NCBI GenBank assembly: GCA_039602395.1
Contig: JBCNJP010000025.1
Location: forward strand, 99,128,124-99,192,123
From: Deinandra increscens subsp. villosa
Lineage: Eukaryota; Streptophyta; Magnoliopsida; Asterales; Asteraceae
DNA: 64,000 nt
Reading direction: 5' to 3'
A program made the translations under genes and the position numbers. The notes below the pieces were generated by a model. That model was not told the origin of the DNA. It ran no database searches and was given only the letters and a program-made list of their open reading frames with translations. The first letter of the stretch is position 1. Each line of letters starts with the position of its first letter. Positions 1 to 13,084 of the stretch are shown piece by piece.

Positions 1-67
1 TTATTCACTTTTATTCACCATATGAATATTATATTCAAATTTATTTATCATATCAATATTATATTCT

Positions 68-175
68 AATTTATTCAACCCAAAGTTATATTATGTTTAT
101 ATACTAGATTTACTATCCGCACGTTGTTTCGGGGATAACGTGGTTATATAAAACAGGTGTATTGCTAAAACGTAT
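68..175 (-). repeat. Helitron-like 3' end, copy 1
   Basis: On the minus strand this reads as a short hairpin (about 113-136, TATCC/GGATA stem) followed within about 10 bases by CTAGT, the usual layout of a plant Helitron 3' terminus. A second copy lies at 1660-1770, alike over about 100 bases. No Rep/helicase coding is visible nearby, so any element is non-autonomous. The flanking TTATTCAC-type AT repeats recur at 1-60 and 678-740. Confidence 0.4.
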
Positions 176-374
176 AAAATAGAAGTTTTGAGTGAATAAA
201 TTAGAATATAATATTGGTATAGTGAATAAAAGTGACTAAATTATTAATTTGCTTATTAAATTGGAATATAGTATTACATATATTTATTAAATTTTCTTTT
301 TTGATTTTTAGTTATATTTTTTTTCTTTTTTCATTATCTTTTTTTTTGTTTTTTATCTCAACGCAACGAGTTTA

Positions 375-560
375 GCAAAGAAGTTGGTTGTCTTATAGGT
401 ACAGTCACGTAACATAATTTTTTTATATATTTTTTATATTTTCGATCTCAACAAATTTACCACACGAGTTGGTGCTGTAATAGGTAGAGTCGTGTAACAT
501 AATATTAAGTCGTATGCTCAATACTCGATAGTTTAAGCGTTTGGATTGTTACACAAATTT
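375..560. repeat. Direct repeat of the left-edge repeat family
   Basis: Two related stretches (about 375-420 and 465-510) share the pattern GTTGGT..TATAGGTA.AGTC..GTAACATAAT. A further relative lies at 58,840-58,930, so this is a dispersed repeat family. No gene is seen from 176 to 677. Confidence 0.4.
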
Positions 561-677
561 TTTTATTTCCTATTTTTATGCAGCGTTACAACGGTTTTGT
601 GTGTTCACGTTGCCCTGGCGTTAACGCGTGAATTGAGAAATCTTGTTGTATAACAATTTAAGGAGCAAACTAATATT

Positions 678-800
678 TTATTCACTTTTATTCACTATAT
701 CGATATTATATTTAAATTTATTCATCATATCAATATTATATATCAACTAGATTTTAACCCTCTGCGCATTGCACGGAGGTGTTGAAGAATGGCGTCATGA
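678..800 (-). repeat. Helitron-like 3' end with hairpin
   Basis: The minus strand carries a hairpin at about 759-779 (CCTC..GC / GC..GGAGG), then TTAAAAT and CTAGT (745-749). This is the best match in the window to the known Helitron terminator layout (GC-rich hairpin about 10 bases before CTRR). It is preceded by the same TTATTCAC/ATATTATAT repeats as the window start. The other end of the element was not identified. Confidence 0.45.
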
Positions 801-1003
801 TGTTATCAAATTAAATTGCAGCGTTGTTGCATTAGTCCTATTAGCTTAACTTGTTGTTTGTTTTACATAGAGTGAGTTTCACAAAAGATTATGATTTCAT
901 TTGTGTTCTTGTTGTTTTAATCGTTTGGATAACACGGGTAGATTAAACAGTTAAACTGCTACACCACCAACAACATAAATTATTGGTGATCAGTTGAGGT
1001 TAA

Positions 1004-1207
1004 CGTGGGGATACTGCAAACACATAAAACCACTGCATTGCTTTAAGAATACGTGGAGGAAAACAAAAAAAGAAAACATTGAACGACCAATATCACTTAT
1101 AAAAACGTGGGGATAACGCAAACAAACAAAAACCATTGCATTGCTTTAAGGATACATGGAGGAAAACGAAAAAAGAAAACATTGAACGACCAAAATCACT
1201 TACAAAA
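1004..1207. repeat. Tandem duplication, about 101 bp x 2
   Basis: Two head-to-tail copies (about 1004-1104 and 1105-1207) begin ACGTGGGGATA and run through CATTGCATTGCTTTAAG and GAAAACATTGAACGACCAA, with scattered substitutions. They lie in the Helitron-like repeat cluster and no coding is seen. Confidence 0.6.
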
Positions 1208-1659
1208 TTATGACCAAATCATATTTACCATTTAAAAGTTTACGTATTACACAACCAAAACAAAAATATAAAAATTAAAAGAAATAATAAAATTAAATAA
1301 TCTAAATGGAGATTACTGCTTGGATAACGTGAATACACAAAACCATTGCAATGGAGGTTAATGTTTTGATAATGTGCATGAAAAGAATCATAAATATTAT
1401 CTAATAAATTCATAATATTATTATATTAATAAACTATTTAAAATATCATAATATCATTTAATAAAAAATATTAAAATTATTTGATTAATTTAATATATAA
1501 AAATCATTAAAATATTGTTTGATTAATTTAATATATTATAACTATTAAAATATTAAGCTTAACAATAAAAAACATTTAAATAATCTAACTAAATTATTAA
1601 AATAATTCTATCCTATTAAAATAATAAAAAAAAAATGTTATGAATTGTAATATATAGTA
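1208..1659. other. AT-rich stretch without genes
   Basis: Very AT-rich DNA with short repeats of AATATTAAAATTAT type, especially 1380-1640. No credible reading frame or RNA gene is seen. Confidence 0.6.
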
Positions 1660-1770
1660 ATTTATTCAACCCAGAGTTGTATTATGTTCATATGCTAGAT
1701 TTACTATCCGCACATTGTTGCGGGGATAGCGTGGTTATACAAAACAGTTGTATTGTTAATGCGTAAAGTA
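1660..1770 (-). repeat. Helitron-like 3' end, copy 2
   Basis: Second copy of the 68-175 unit, with a better preserved hairpin (about 1705-1728, TATCCGCA..TGCGGGGATA) followed on the minus strand by CTAGC. Between this and 2310 only AT-rich repeat DNA is seen. Confidence 0.4.
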
Positions 1771-2315
1771 AAGGAAACGATAATGAAAATAGACAACACA
1801 ACAACGTTAAAATTAGAGATCTGATTAAATATAACACTACATATAATTAGATACCTAAAGGTCATAGTGTGAAACTAAAATTAAAACCAATAAAACGTTT
1901 AAAAATGTTTAAAGAATGAAAAAAATACTAATAAAGGTGTTGTCGTAGAGAAAACGTGGACACATAAAACATTTGGATTGCTATAATGTCACCTAAAAAA
2001 TATAAATTAAAAAGTTACGAAGAACCCAAACGCTTAAACTATCGACTCTGCAGCTTAAATGAATGTTACACGATTGTACATATTACACCATCAACTCGTA
2101 TGCTTAAATGAATGTTACACGATTGTATATATATACTAAACTCTTTACGTTCATATAAAAAAACAAAACAAAAACAAAAGAATAAAAAGCAAAAAAAAAA
2201 AGTAATAATTAAAAAGCAAAAAAAATAAAAACACAAAAAGACAACTATAATTTGTGCTTTGTATAAAACACGATGTATAATCAATTTGTAAAATGTAATT
2301 TAACGAGTTGTGTGA

Positions 2316-4400
2316 CCCACCCGTGCGTTGCCGCGGGGTTAAAACTGTAGACTAAGTTATAGTAAAAATTCATATAGTGGGTGAAGAAAAGTGATATGGT
2401 AGCAAAAGTGGGTCACTCCAAAAAGAAAAGACTTTGATATTTACCCTGCCAAAATTATAATCAGCCTCTATACCACGGTTTCTTAATATGATCATCATAG
2501 CCTTTACAACACTTAAAATGTAAAAAAAACATAACATTTTTTAAGCGCAGTTGATCCAAAGCCATCACAAACTGGATTTCAAAGCATACAGATTATGTCA
2601 GCCAACTTTTAAGCATACAGGTCATCAAAGTAATATGTTTGTGGCGGGCCACCCATTTTCCGAAATGTCGTGACGAAAAATTTAAAATAAATCTTCCTGA
2701 TAATTGTTATTGTAATTATATTAAGAATCATTAAAAATTTAAAATATGTAACTTTTTTAATGAACTATTTCTATGGTTTTTGTTTAGGATAGGTTGTCAT
2801 TTGATGGAGTGTAGGGTTTATCCAACGGTTCTTGATTGAGTGTAGAGTTTACACATCTCGAGTTGCCTTGGAAAAGTAATAAAAGAACAATTAATGAATA
2901 GGCTTGAGAATTGAGAACAAAAAAAGTCATTATTATCATTTGCTTGGAAAATTGGAAAGCTTATCAATCAAATCAAATTAAAAGAAAAATTATAATATTA
3001 AACTTAAAAAGTCATTAAAAAGTTACAAAACCTAACTGAGAAAGTACAATTGTTAAACATAAAAAAAAGTATATAGTTTTGAGTTTCGGAATAGCTATGG
3101 CTCAGATCAATAATTTATAATAGAGTAAACACTATGGTTGCAAAAGAAGTTAGACATTTGCCCTCCAATAGTGATACTCGGTTTTGGAACCGTCGTTTGT
3201 TAAGAAGATCATCATAGCCATTTCTAGCACTTTAAAACTTTAAGAATGAGTGACCTTTAAGCATTGCATATTCATAACATGGGGACATGAAAACAATCCA
3301 TACCATTTAGCCATCAAGTGTTTCCGTCGGTTTAAGAAGCTAAAATTATTTAGCCAGCGACCAAACAAACCAATAGGAAGCAACTGATCATATGTTACTT
3401 TGCACAAAGATCTTTCAATTGGTAAAAAGGAGAGTGACTAAAAAACCCAAAACCATCATGGTCGGTAAAGAGGCTGCCAAAGATGATTGTCAAGCCGGAA
3501 AAAGCAACCAATGGCACAAACCCCATCACATTCAACACCTCACTGAACCGACATGAACAATGTAGAATAGAGGTTGAAAAAAATAAGATCGATCCGAAAC
3601 CCTAACAATCGTCACCATCACCGCCTTAGAGGCTCAGGTTAGGGCATGAAAATTTATCACATGCAACATCGAAAACCCATCAAAAACGTTAGATAGGTTG
3701 AAAATCATCAGCCTTTAAGACCTCATCTCATAAACCTGCCATTATAGCGTGCAATAAACAAAAAGCTCAGATCGATTGCATCGGTTGCGAAAAAAATAAA
3801 ACATCGCCTCTAACGACACAAATCTACCATCATAGCAACATATCTGAATAGCACGGAGCGGACTCAGAAAACCCAGATCTCAGCCGCATAAACGGAGCAA
3901 CGACTGAAAAAGCCGCCACTTCAACGTGAAGCAACCTCACCGGAAAAAACCCAGAAACCGTTGCTCTATCTTGTAATCTCAGGCACCAAATCGAAAATCG
4001 CCGCCGATGATATGCTATGAACAACGAAGCCCAAAAACACCAACACCGGCGAGAACGACAACTGAGGCGGCGATATTCGGAGGGAGGTGTAGAGAGAGAG
4101 GACCACAGCAAGTAGTGAAAGATGTAGAGAGAGAGAAAGCAAGTCGAATGCCCAACTTTAATTTGAAATGAAAGAGATATATCTGCTAATTGGTAAGAGA
4201 GAAAGGCAATGGATGAGTCACATGGACACGTGTACAAAACAAAGGGGGTTAAATATGCAGGTGTCCCATGAATATGACACATGTAAAATAAAATAGGGAT
4301 AGAAATTGTCAAAACCACAAAGTCTTGTGGCAAGACTATGAAAAACTAAAAGTTTCCTATTCACCATGAATTTGTATTGTATATTTATATAATTGGTTTG
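2316..4400 (-). mobile_element. Possible Helitron-like non-autonomous element
   Basis: The left edge has a GC-rich hairpin (about 2318-2338, CCCGTGCG/CCGCGGG type). The right edge (about 4330-4400) has a CTATGAAAAACTAAAAGTTT motif that recurs near 18,780 beside another element with the same kind of hairpin. The interior (3,400-4,150) is less AT-rich and looks like non-coding or captured DNA. The 167-residue minus frame at 3830-4333 has no recognisable domain. The boundaries are uncertain. Confidence 0.3.
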
Positions 4401-5547
4401 TATATTGTGTGTGCATGGCCATGTAAAAAATGCGACTCTAACTATTATATCATAAACTTATTTGTTAAACTCGTTACGTTTGAATAAAAAAAAATAACAA
4501 ACAAAAAGCAAAAATAATAATAATAAAAATTAAAAAAGATAAAAAGAAAAAAAACACAAAAAGACAAAACTATAACTCGTACTTGTATACAAACCATGCA
4601 TAATCAACTTGTACAATGTAAATGCTTAAGTGGTTTTTATGTTATGTAATGGGTTTTTAAGGCTATCCATAATTATAAAGTCCCTCTCTTGAACGTTTTG
4701 TAGTAGTGTAATGTTACAATGATCAACTTGAAAGTGATTTTAATTAGATATGCATTTAAGGTTAGATGTTTAATAATAACACGCACATATTCACTTTTTC
4801 ATATATGTGCATAGCTAAGTGTTAGATATTTAGTTATATGATTTAGTCCACAACGCAAACTTGTAACCGGCCAAATGTCTGGTATGAGCGTCCGGTTTAT
4901 ATGGTTTGAATGTATAATTTCAAACTGGAGTAGTTGGTCAATAAATTTTTGGCTCAATCAGTTAGACGATTTGAATGATTTATAAACACCATACTTATAA
5001 GTTATAACCATAGTTATTAGGGCCTAGAATTTTATTTTTAGGATTTTTAATATTTTGTTTTGTGTAGATCTTAATGATGTCACCAATTAGCATAGGATCT
5101 TGTACTAAGATTAACTCACAATTAAGTGATGATCATAGTATTCTAATCTCGATCATTATACCTCAGTTGAATTAAAATTACGTACGAGTTAACATTGTTA
5201 AAATTTAATGAAAAGGCAAATTAAATAGACTGATCAGCAAATTATTTTCCATAAGAGTGATTTCATGGGGTCTTCAACTTTAACAATGAGAATAAAATCT
5301 AAATATTTTATTAGTACCTTAATTTGGTTTTGGTGGCTAGTGGCTTTTGATAGATGGTAAACACCAAAAACTTCAAGAAAACTATCAGAACAAATTTAAA
5401 AGAAAAATTACTTTTAAAAGTCAATTTGTGAGGACTTGTACTCTAATAGTTTTATATACTAAATTTTATTATGAACCTTTATCAAATAGGAACTTAGAAC
5501 CTCCAACAAGGAATAAAATTAAACCTTTATCAAATATGCTTGTCATA
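4401..5547. other. Intergenic, nothing recognised
   Basis: AT-rich DNA. The short frame at 5347-5559 is biased in composition and has no family features. No RNA gene or clear repeat boundary is seen. Confidence 0.5.
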
Positions 5548-5823
5548 GGCTATCCGTAATGGGGCTTGAAAGGGTTTTTCGCGCCCCTTTAGCGCCCCTT
5601 TCACGCCCCTCACCACTACGGCGGGGCGCTAAAGCCAAAAAAAAGGGGGGAGGCGTGAGATTTCTAGCGCCGGAAGGAGAGGGTGTTTGGTCAAAGGTGG
5701 GGCTTGAAATGGGGCTTGACCACTACACCACTTTTTTTTTCAAGCCCCATGCCACCTCATATGCCACATGTCATCTCATGCCCCCATTAGGGGCTTGAAA
5801 TTTCTCAACCATTACACTTAGCC
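5548..5823. mobile_element. PIF/Harbinger-like MITE
   Basis: Terminal inverted repeats GGCTATCCGTAATGGGG and, at the right end, the complement of GGCTAAGTGTAATGG bound a GC-rich interior with GGGGCTTGA and GCGCCCCTT motifs. The end at 61,070-61,295 has almost the same inverted repeat with a clean TAA duplication. Here the flanking triplets (ATA and TAG) no longer match, so this copy is older or its edge has mutated. The short plus frame inside is not a gene. Confidence 0.6.
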
Positions 5824-7289
5824 TAGAACAACAACTGATTAAGTAAATAATGTCATTCGGTTGCAATTAACAAATCCAAGGAGGATTCAGATTATGTTAT
5901 GTTACGTTGATTACGATGAAGATGATATGGAGGAGTATTGTCTTGTATTTTCTTACTTCTGAATACTTTTTAAAAAAACTATATTTACTGTTTAAAATAA
6001 ATGATGATGATGATAATAAGTTATAAAAATGAGTGCATTATTGGGATCAATAGGAGAAGCACGTTTTGAATCTGTTATATAAATATTTTAAGTGCGTCTC
6101 TTGACATTTCAAAAGATGGAGACATCTATGATTATTACGAGCGACTTTGTTGATTTATTTATAATTTAATTTAATTTAATTAATTCGTGGTATCATTTGC
6201 TTATAAAGAGCCTTAAAAATCATGATATCCCACTAGCCTTTTGATTTTTGAAAAACTTTTGTTTATGCTAATTAATGTTTCATTTCAATTCTTGAACTAA
6301 AGCCTAACTTTTAGTTCATTAAACCTTTACTTATAGTTCATTCATGGTTAATTGATCTTGGGAAATCTTTCAAATACCTTAAATTATGGACTAGGTTGAC
6401 TTCCTTGTTTTAGGTTATCCATTACGTGCTTATTGATGATGGATAATAATATTTTGAAACTAAATTGATTATTAAAAGTCTAACTAAATATTAACATGTT
6501 CATCGGCAATTATTATCATGTATGGAGGGATTTTGCCACATCACTAAATTATGAAAATTTTCAATCTTTTTAAATGAATAAAATAACGTTCTCACACATA
6601 GAAACTACGTGTATACACTAAGTACAAGCTTAAACGCACAATTACACAAGTCATGTACAATTTAGGATTCAGGGAATCAAACGGTGGTTTATCGTCAGAA
6701 TGGTTGTTTCGGATTTGAGGAAAGTGTTAGGTGAGACGACGCTTTCAACCGAAAAAGTTTTACCGATGGATCATCGAGTCCACTCCCCCACCCTTATAGT
6801 GACACCAGTCCAACATTCATGTGGCATACATTTAAGGTTAAGAGCACTACTAGTTGAGCTTTTCCCATAATTAGATATTTTCGTTGAAATAACACAAAAT
6901 GATTCCACTTTAGCTATACATTTCCGACAAAATAAAAACATAAAGAAACGCCAACTTTTTCCCTCGATCAACTTTATGATTATAGCTTATCTGCTACTAA
7001 ATTTATTAAATTTTTTGACAATTTACAGATAAAACGTATTACTTTTTAATGTATATTGAACTTTTATTATTTTTAATAAATGTGAAATTATAATTTAATA
7101 AAAAATTATTAACTTTAATCTAAAATATTAGTTTAATAAAATAATTTAATAATCTTAACTTTGGTTGAAAAACATACAATATTTACAACAATTTACCGAC
7201 AAAATGTATATTTTTTAGTTTATTTAATTTACCAACAAAATTATTGTTTTATAAAGTGGGTTAGGTCATTTTAACTCAAATTAATTGAA
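5824..7289. other. Intergenic, nothing recognised
   Basis: AT-rich DNA without a credible coding region. The 66-residue minus frame at 6771-6971 has no recognisable domain and no matching splice partners. Confidence 0.5.
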
Positions 7290-7479
7290 AGTTGATCGCT
7301 ATAGTTTTACAAAGTCGGGATACATATCCTTTCAGGTCACAAGTTCGATCCCTGAGCTCACAGGTTTTATCACCCGGCCGCTCGCGGAGGTGGATTTTCC
7401 CTAGAATGAGCTCAACTGGTGTAAATAGTCTCTGGATTTTCCGGTGCATTCGTTGGCCGTTCAAAAAAAAAAAAAAAAA
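7290..7479 (+). mobile_element. SINE-like element with poly-A tail
   Basis: A tRNA-type B box (AAGTTCGATCCC, about 7341-7352) is followed by a body with GAGCTCAACTGGTGTAAATA and GGCCGTTC and then 17 A residues ending near 7479. The same body motif recurs at about 48,510-48,530. This is the layout of a pol III-derived SINE. The A box is poorly preserved. Confidence 0.5.
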
Positions 7480-7869
7480 CATATCCTTTCACTCATTTAA
7501 ATTGAAAGTTTTTATAAAGTGCGTTCGGGTTAGTTTAACCCATTTAAATTAAAAGTTTATTATTATAGTTTCATAAAGTGACTTTGGGTAATTTTATCCC
7601 ACCTAAATTGAAAGTTAATTGTTATGCACTTATGCTACGTTTCAATATTGGGTTTGAGTCGTTAAGTTTTACTCATTTAAATGCATGTGATAAATAAATT
7701 CCCAAAAGTTCCAAGTTTGGTATTTGGATCATCGGATGAGGTTATTTTAAGAAGTTTAGTTTGGATAAAAAAGATAAGAAGGAATCATAGCCATTAAATC
7801 TTCAACTAAATGATGATATATGACCCAAAAATTTCCCGTGTTGAATTATAGAGAAAAACTAAAGAAAAC

Positions 7870-8450
7870 AAAAGATAGAAGGACATTTTTGACTTTTTAT
7901 CAAATTCCCCCATTTTTTAAAACCTTCATAACTCTTAGATACGACATTATTTTTTTTTTAAATTTACACCATAAAAACGAGCGTTTTTTTATCTTCAAAA
8001 CGCGTACAGTGTTGTTATATATATGATAAAAAAAATTACTCTTTCAAATGTTCAGATTATTGTGTCATTGTGTCAAAATGTTCAGATCATTGTGTCATGT
8101 TGTGTTCAAAATGTCCAGGTTATTGTGTCATATTGTGTAAAAATGTTCAGATCTTTGTGTCATATGGTGTTAAAAACCGAAAGAGTATTTAATTTTAAAT
8201 ATAGCAACACTATATATACTTTTGACATAATGATCTGAACATTTGACACAATAATCTGAAAAATGTGTTAAAAAAACGAAAGTGTAATTTTTTTAAATTT
8301 TTTATATAGCAACACTATACGCGTTTTAAGATTAAAAAAAATGCTCGTTTTTATGGTGTATTTAAAAAAAAAATTAATATCGTATGTGAAAGTTATCAAT
8401 GTTTACAAAAATGGGGGAAGTAGGTAAAAAGTTAACAAAGATGGTTAAGA
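7870..8450. mobile_element. Fold-back element with internal tandem repeats
   Basis: The left arm (about 7880-8030) and right arm (about 8270-8440) are inverted copies, including the shared core ACACCATAAAAACGAGC and AAAACGCGTA. The centre (8041-8165) holds about four copies of a roughly 37-base unit containing TTCAGAT.ATTGTGTCAT, and a single inverted piece of it lies at 8230-8260. Transcription would give a long hairpin. Exact ends and target duplication could not be fixed. The frame at 8023-8238 is a by-product of the repeats. Confidence 0.55.
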
Positions 8451-8988
8451 CTAAATTACCCCTCTTTCCTTTTTTATTAGATCAAGATCAAAAGGCTAAA
8501 ATTCATTCTTATCCATCTTATACAAACCAAACTTCTCATTTGAACATGTCCCTTAAATCATCACATCATAACTGTCTTTTTTATTTATGTTTTTCCGATT
8601 TCTATTCTTTTTTTTTTAAATATTTCTTTTGGTCTTTTAATTTCTTATTTCAAGTTCGATTCTTGAATCACCACATTCATAATTATCTTTTTTATATATG
8701 TTTCTCTAATTTCATTTCTTTTTATAACAATTTTTGATCTTTTCTTATTTCTTATTGTCTCTCCTTCTTTTATTTAGGTTTTCCTTGTTTTAGTTTAACG
8801 TGTTTACATATCGCTACGCTTTTATTATATGTTATTTTTGTTTAAAACCGGCATGTTTATGTGTACATTATTATTTTATTTAAGCTGGATCATCGTCTTG
8901 CTAAAGTGAGTCTAGCATCCTTCTTGTTGACATAAAGTATTAAGTTACAATATATATTGTAGTTTGAATGATATTTGTAACAATAATA
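8451..8988. other. Intergenic, nothing recognised
   Basis: T-rich DNA with only compositionally biased short frames. No repeat boundary or gene was identified. Confidence 0.5.
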
Positions 8989-8997
8989 TAATATTTA

Positions 8998-10070
8998 GGT
9001 TTATTGGATTTTAATAATCCAAGTTATACCATATTGGCCGATAATAATCCCAATTACAAAACTGCCCCACAATAATCCGAATTATCAAGTTGTTGGAAAT
9101 CATTGGACCTCCGTTAACTTTTTTCTAACCCCATTAGTTCTTGCTGACGTGGCATCGAGTGTATTTGTTTAAGCAAGTTATTAAAATAGAGGGGACATTT
9201 TTGTAATTTCTTCAAAGTATTTACATTCTCACCAAATCCCTGTCAACCACCACCACTTCTCCCCTGCCTCACATCCGTCTCCTCCATCGCCTGTTCACCG
9301 GCCACCACCGTGAGGAGAGCCAGCGAGCTCCGGCAGCATCTCCGGTGACCCTCGCGACCTCCGCCTCAAAATCGCGACCAGAATCTGCCCCCTGGGGACT
9401 TCGAATTCGAACCAGAAACGAACGGGGATGAACTTATATTTAATCTCGTCTTCTTCTCCACTACGACAGTGCCTTGAGAGGACTCCGGCGACCCTTGAGT
9501 CGAATTTCAGACCTCCGATTGATAAGCTGAGAGTTTGATTCTCGTGCATTTTTTTAGGGCTTTCACCTTGTTAACCCTAGCGCCACCGTGACATTCCAAT
9601 ATCCCATAAACTTTACATCTGATTGGGTTTCTAGGGTCGGCGATTGACCAGGGGGTAGTGGTGGTAGCGGGGTGGTTGTATCCAGGGGTGATGATGGCAG
9701 GCGATAGTAGTGGCGAGGGTTGCTGGTGGCCGGAGGTGGTGGTGGCCAGGGTGTGGGGATGGCCGGAAGTGATGATTGTTGAAGAGAGAATACATATTTA
9801 GGTTTACATTTAAATTTTTTACAAATATGTCCCTTTATTTTAAAAAATTACACAAACAGTCTCTCGTTTTTAATAACCTGATTAATAAAAGCCACATAGG
9901 ATGCCACGTCAGCAGCCAACTCAGAAAGAACTAACGGGGTTAGGAAAAGTTAACGGAGGTCCAATAATTTCCAACACCTTGATAATTCGGATTATTGTGG
10001 GGCAATTTCGTAATTAGGATTATTATCGGCCCAATATGATATAACTTGGATTATTAAAATTCAATAAACC
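8998..10070. mobile_element. Mutator-like element with long TIRs and 9-bp TSD
   Basis: A perfect 9-bp target duplication TAATATTTA flanks the element (8989-8997 and 10071-10079). The termini start GGTTTATTGGATTTTAATAA and form inverted repeats of roughly 170 bases that continue through CCACAATAATCCGAATTATC and GACGTGGCAT. The 1,073-bp element has no transposase. The interior (about 9240-9790) is much more GC-rich than its surroundings, with CCACCACC and GGTGGTGG tracts, and may derive from host sequence, as in Pack-MULEs. The 84-residue minus frame inside is unrecognised. Confidence 0.8.
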
Positions 10071-10079
10071 TAATATTTA

Positions 10080-11084
10080 AATATTAGGTGCTAGTTTATA
10101 TACTTGTTCTCGACCTGGAATACTTAAAGATTCTCAGAGATGGCCATAAGAATTTATAAAATAACTAAATCCAAGATACAAACAAATAACATGATCCGAC
10201 TATAGATAAAAAAAAGTGCTTTGATGTATATTCACCATAGCCAAATACTACACGCTATATCAAATAAAAAGGGTCATGTTTCTTAAGAAAATTAACTTAT
10301 GGCGTGAAAAAATATATATATTAAGTTTATATACGATTTCATAATTTTAAAGAATACTTAGTTTATTTATAATTAAGGAAAATTAGGACGCAAATTTTTT
10401 GTCTCAACTGTGTTATATGTTGCGCTGCAAATTCATTTCGATGAGGATTTATCCAAAGTATTTGATGCATTTGTGATGAAAATTTGTATAACAATATTTG
10501 TTTTTTTAAAGTGAGTTGGTGTGCATGGACAAACCTAATGTGACACACAAATTTCAATTTCTCAGGTCCTCAGATGAATCAAGTCGTTGTTCGATCCACA
10601 GAGCCACCAGGTGATCGATAACTATATCGAGTATGGTGATGGTCGGACGACTTAATTTGTATATATGAACAAGTCATGAAGCAATTATAAGATTTGATTC
10701 ATCGATCGTCTCGTCTGGATTATAAATCAATTCAATTCTCTTGTTTCCCACATGTATGTTATGTATTAATTAACCTCGTACGTGTAATTTTAACCGATGG
10801 AAAACAGTTGAGCTGTCCAAGGAAAATGCGACATGTTTGTTTGGAATCTTTTACTTTCAAATATTTTTGTCCAGATATATTAATGTAGACTTCCATTTGT
10901 ACACCGCTTGCGGTGTTATAAACGTACAACATCATCAAGAAATTTGTATTTAATCATCTAAAATATATATTATGTTACTTTACAATTATAATTATATATA
11001 TAGCGTCTAATCTTAAACTTCTTATATATGCATCCGCGTGTAATATATATATGTTAAAAAAATATAAAATATGAAATATGTAGT
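10080..11084. other. Intergenic, nothing recognised
   Basis: AT-rich DNA. Short frames at 10363-10557 and 10694-10888 lack any family feature. Confidence 0.5.
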
Positions 11085-11576
11085 CAGTGATCCAAGTCTG
11101 AGAAATTATATATTTTAAAGATCATCGATCTTTTCTCCTTCCCTTCCCTTGTTTATACTGTTAAAGTTTTTTTAATTCATGAAGAATGATGCTTGCAGAA
11201 ATTTAGATAGTGATATTTAGTTTTACAACGAAATAGGTTATCTACGGTTTAAATCCGTGATATTTAGTTTTACTTATGTGTTACTATTTATATAAAAATT
11301 ATTAATTAATTATGTCTTACGACAACAATTTCAATCCGAAACATTAAAAAAATAGCTAGGCCTCCACATAAAAAAAATGGCTAAAGATGCTGAGAACTCA
11401 AAGAATAGACTTTTATTACAAAAAATTAGTTTTTAAATATTTAGAAATATTCATATCAAAAAGATTAAATTATAATAAAGTCGCAGGTGAACGGGTAAAA
11501 AGTTGCGCCTCAACCTCTTTTGAATAGAAAAACTAATCTTACTAAAAACAAACCTATGATTTTTAGGGTTGAAAAA

Positions 11577-12540
11577 TTATTTTGCACGACCCGCTGAACT
11601 GAATCTATTAGAAAATCTACTGTCTCGGGGGCCAGGGACCCAAATGTCAAGTGCAAACGGGATAAATAGATGTTGATTCATTAAACAATTTTTCTCGTGT
11701 TTAACGACTTTGTCTGATTTTGCCTTCAACACGGTTTGGCCAACAATGAACTCATTGTCCCTAAGTTCAACAAGAGGGGATACTCTTGTAAGATCCACAC
11801 ATGCGTGTTTCCCATGCACATTCGAACACAAGGACGTCAGTTGGTCGTTGAGTATACCTTCTTTCAAGCGGATCCATCATAAATGTAACAGGAGCTTCCT
11901 TTTTAGCGAAGATCCTTGTCCGTTTGAGCACATCACAAAGAACATCTCGTATGAAATCATGCATTTATTTAAACATGGGTAACTCCTTACAATGCACCGC
12001 ATGCTCACCAAATTTATCCAAACAAACATTGCGGCAAACTGGGCAGGGCTCATTAATCAGATATAAGGGGATCATTAAATGATACTTAAGGATAGCCCGA
12101 TACTCAACTTCAGACATTTGTTGATCTAACTCCTCAATGGAATTGACTGTTAAGAAATCTTGAGCATGAGGGGTCCGAAGACATTCTAAACGACTTTTTA
12201 CCGAGAGGATAAGTCAAATTTCTCTCCCAAACTCTGGAAGGCTTTACTGAATATGCCACTCGCCAAAGTATCATGGGCTTTAGGGGGCGGTGTCCTTATT
12301 TAGCAAACCCGCCAATATCAAAATCAGGAAAGGAGTTGCGCAAGCAATCCAACACACGTCTATAATCAGAATCTCACCCGATAATACCACAATCCCGAAG
12401 AATGTGATCCTGTAAACTTCAAGATAGATTGAACCCTTGAGGCCACAAAGGCAATGTAGAAACATCTTAAACCGATTATATGCCTAAACCTCCAAAACGA
12501 GTTGGGAGGGATGCCAACCTTCATTGAAGATCCCCGAAAA
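11577..12540 (-). pseudogene. Decayed retroelement-type ORF (zinc-knuckle plus endonuclease-like region)
   Basis: Reading the minus strand across several frameshifts and stops gives a recognisable chain: LRTPHAQDFL (about 12,144-12,180), CPVCRN followed by DKFGEHAVHC (about 11,990-12,050), RDVL, KKEAPVTF, RPTDVLV (about 11,827-11,850), HACVDLT.VSPLV (about 11,770-11,812) and KHEK.C..NQH.FIPFA.D (about 11,650-11,700). From memory this is a frequent plant repeat-encoded protein, often annotated as reverse-transcriptase-related or auxilin-like. The RP.D and CVDLT..SP pattern suggests a nuclease-like fold. Frames change near 11,815 and 12,060-12,180, and stops are present, so it is dead. It might be the C-terminal part of a LINE; no reverse transcriptase motif is seen. 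Confidence 0.6.
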
Positions 12541-13084
12541 ACGGACTCTCACAAACCACAAAGAATTAATTTTATTTAAATTAAAATTTTAAAAAGAAAA
12601 TACAAATAAACTAAGAATGCGATTAGAATTTGTATTTAATGGTAGTGGCACGTCAATATCAAGGTATATATGTTAAGGAGTGATTTCTCTCTTGATGTAG
12701 TTGAAGGGTTAAGTCATATAATAAACAATTGTATAGATTTAGGACTAGTATTATAAAGTTTGTGAGTTACGATTCAATAATTAAAGTAAACAATACAAAT
12801 ATTTATTTGTACTATTTAATTATTTAATTTATTTATTTTTTTGAACGACAAAAAGAATTGTATATATGTATTTCACATGTGAGTAAAGTTTATATTATTT
12901 AGTTCGTTAATTTGTAGGTTTGTTTGTCCATAAAAACGTAATTGTGTTATTCTTATTTCTACTTTTAATCATAAATTTCTAATTTTACAGTATTAGTATT
13001 CGAAAATAAAAAAAAGGTAAAAAATAAAAATAATAAAAACTTTTGGTTAAAACTGTGGATAACTAGATATCACTTTTGATATTA

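Noticed and set aside
3830..4333. 167-residue minus-strand frame
   Set aside because: No recognisable domain, biased composition and position inside a repeat-rich segment; no splice partners were found.
8041..8165. Regular short repeats that could suggest a CRISPR-like array
   Set aside because: The repeats are imperfect and directly adjacent, with no constant spacer length, and lie within the inverted arms of a fold-back element in plant DNA.
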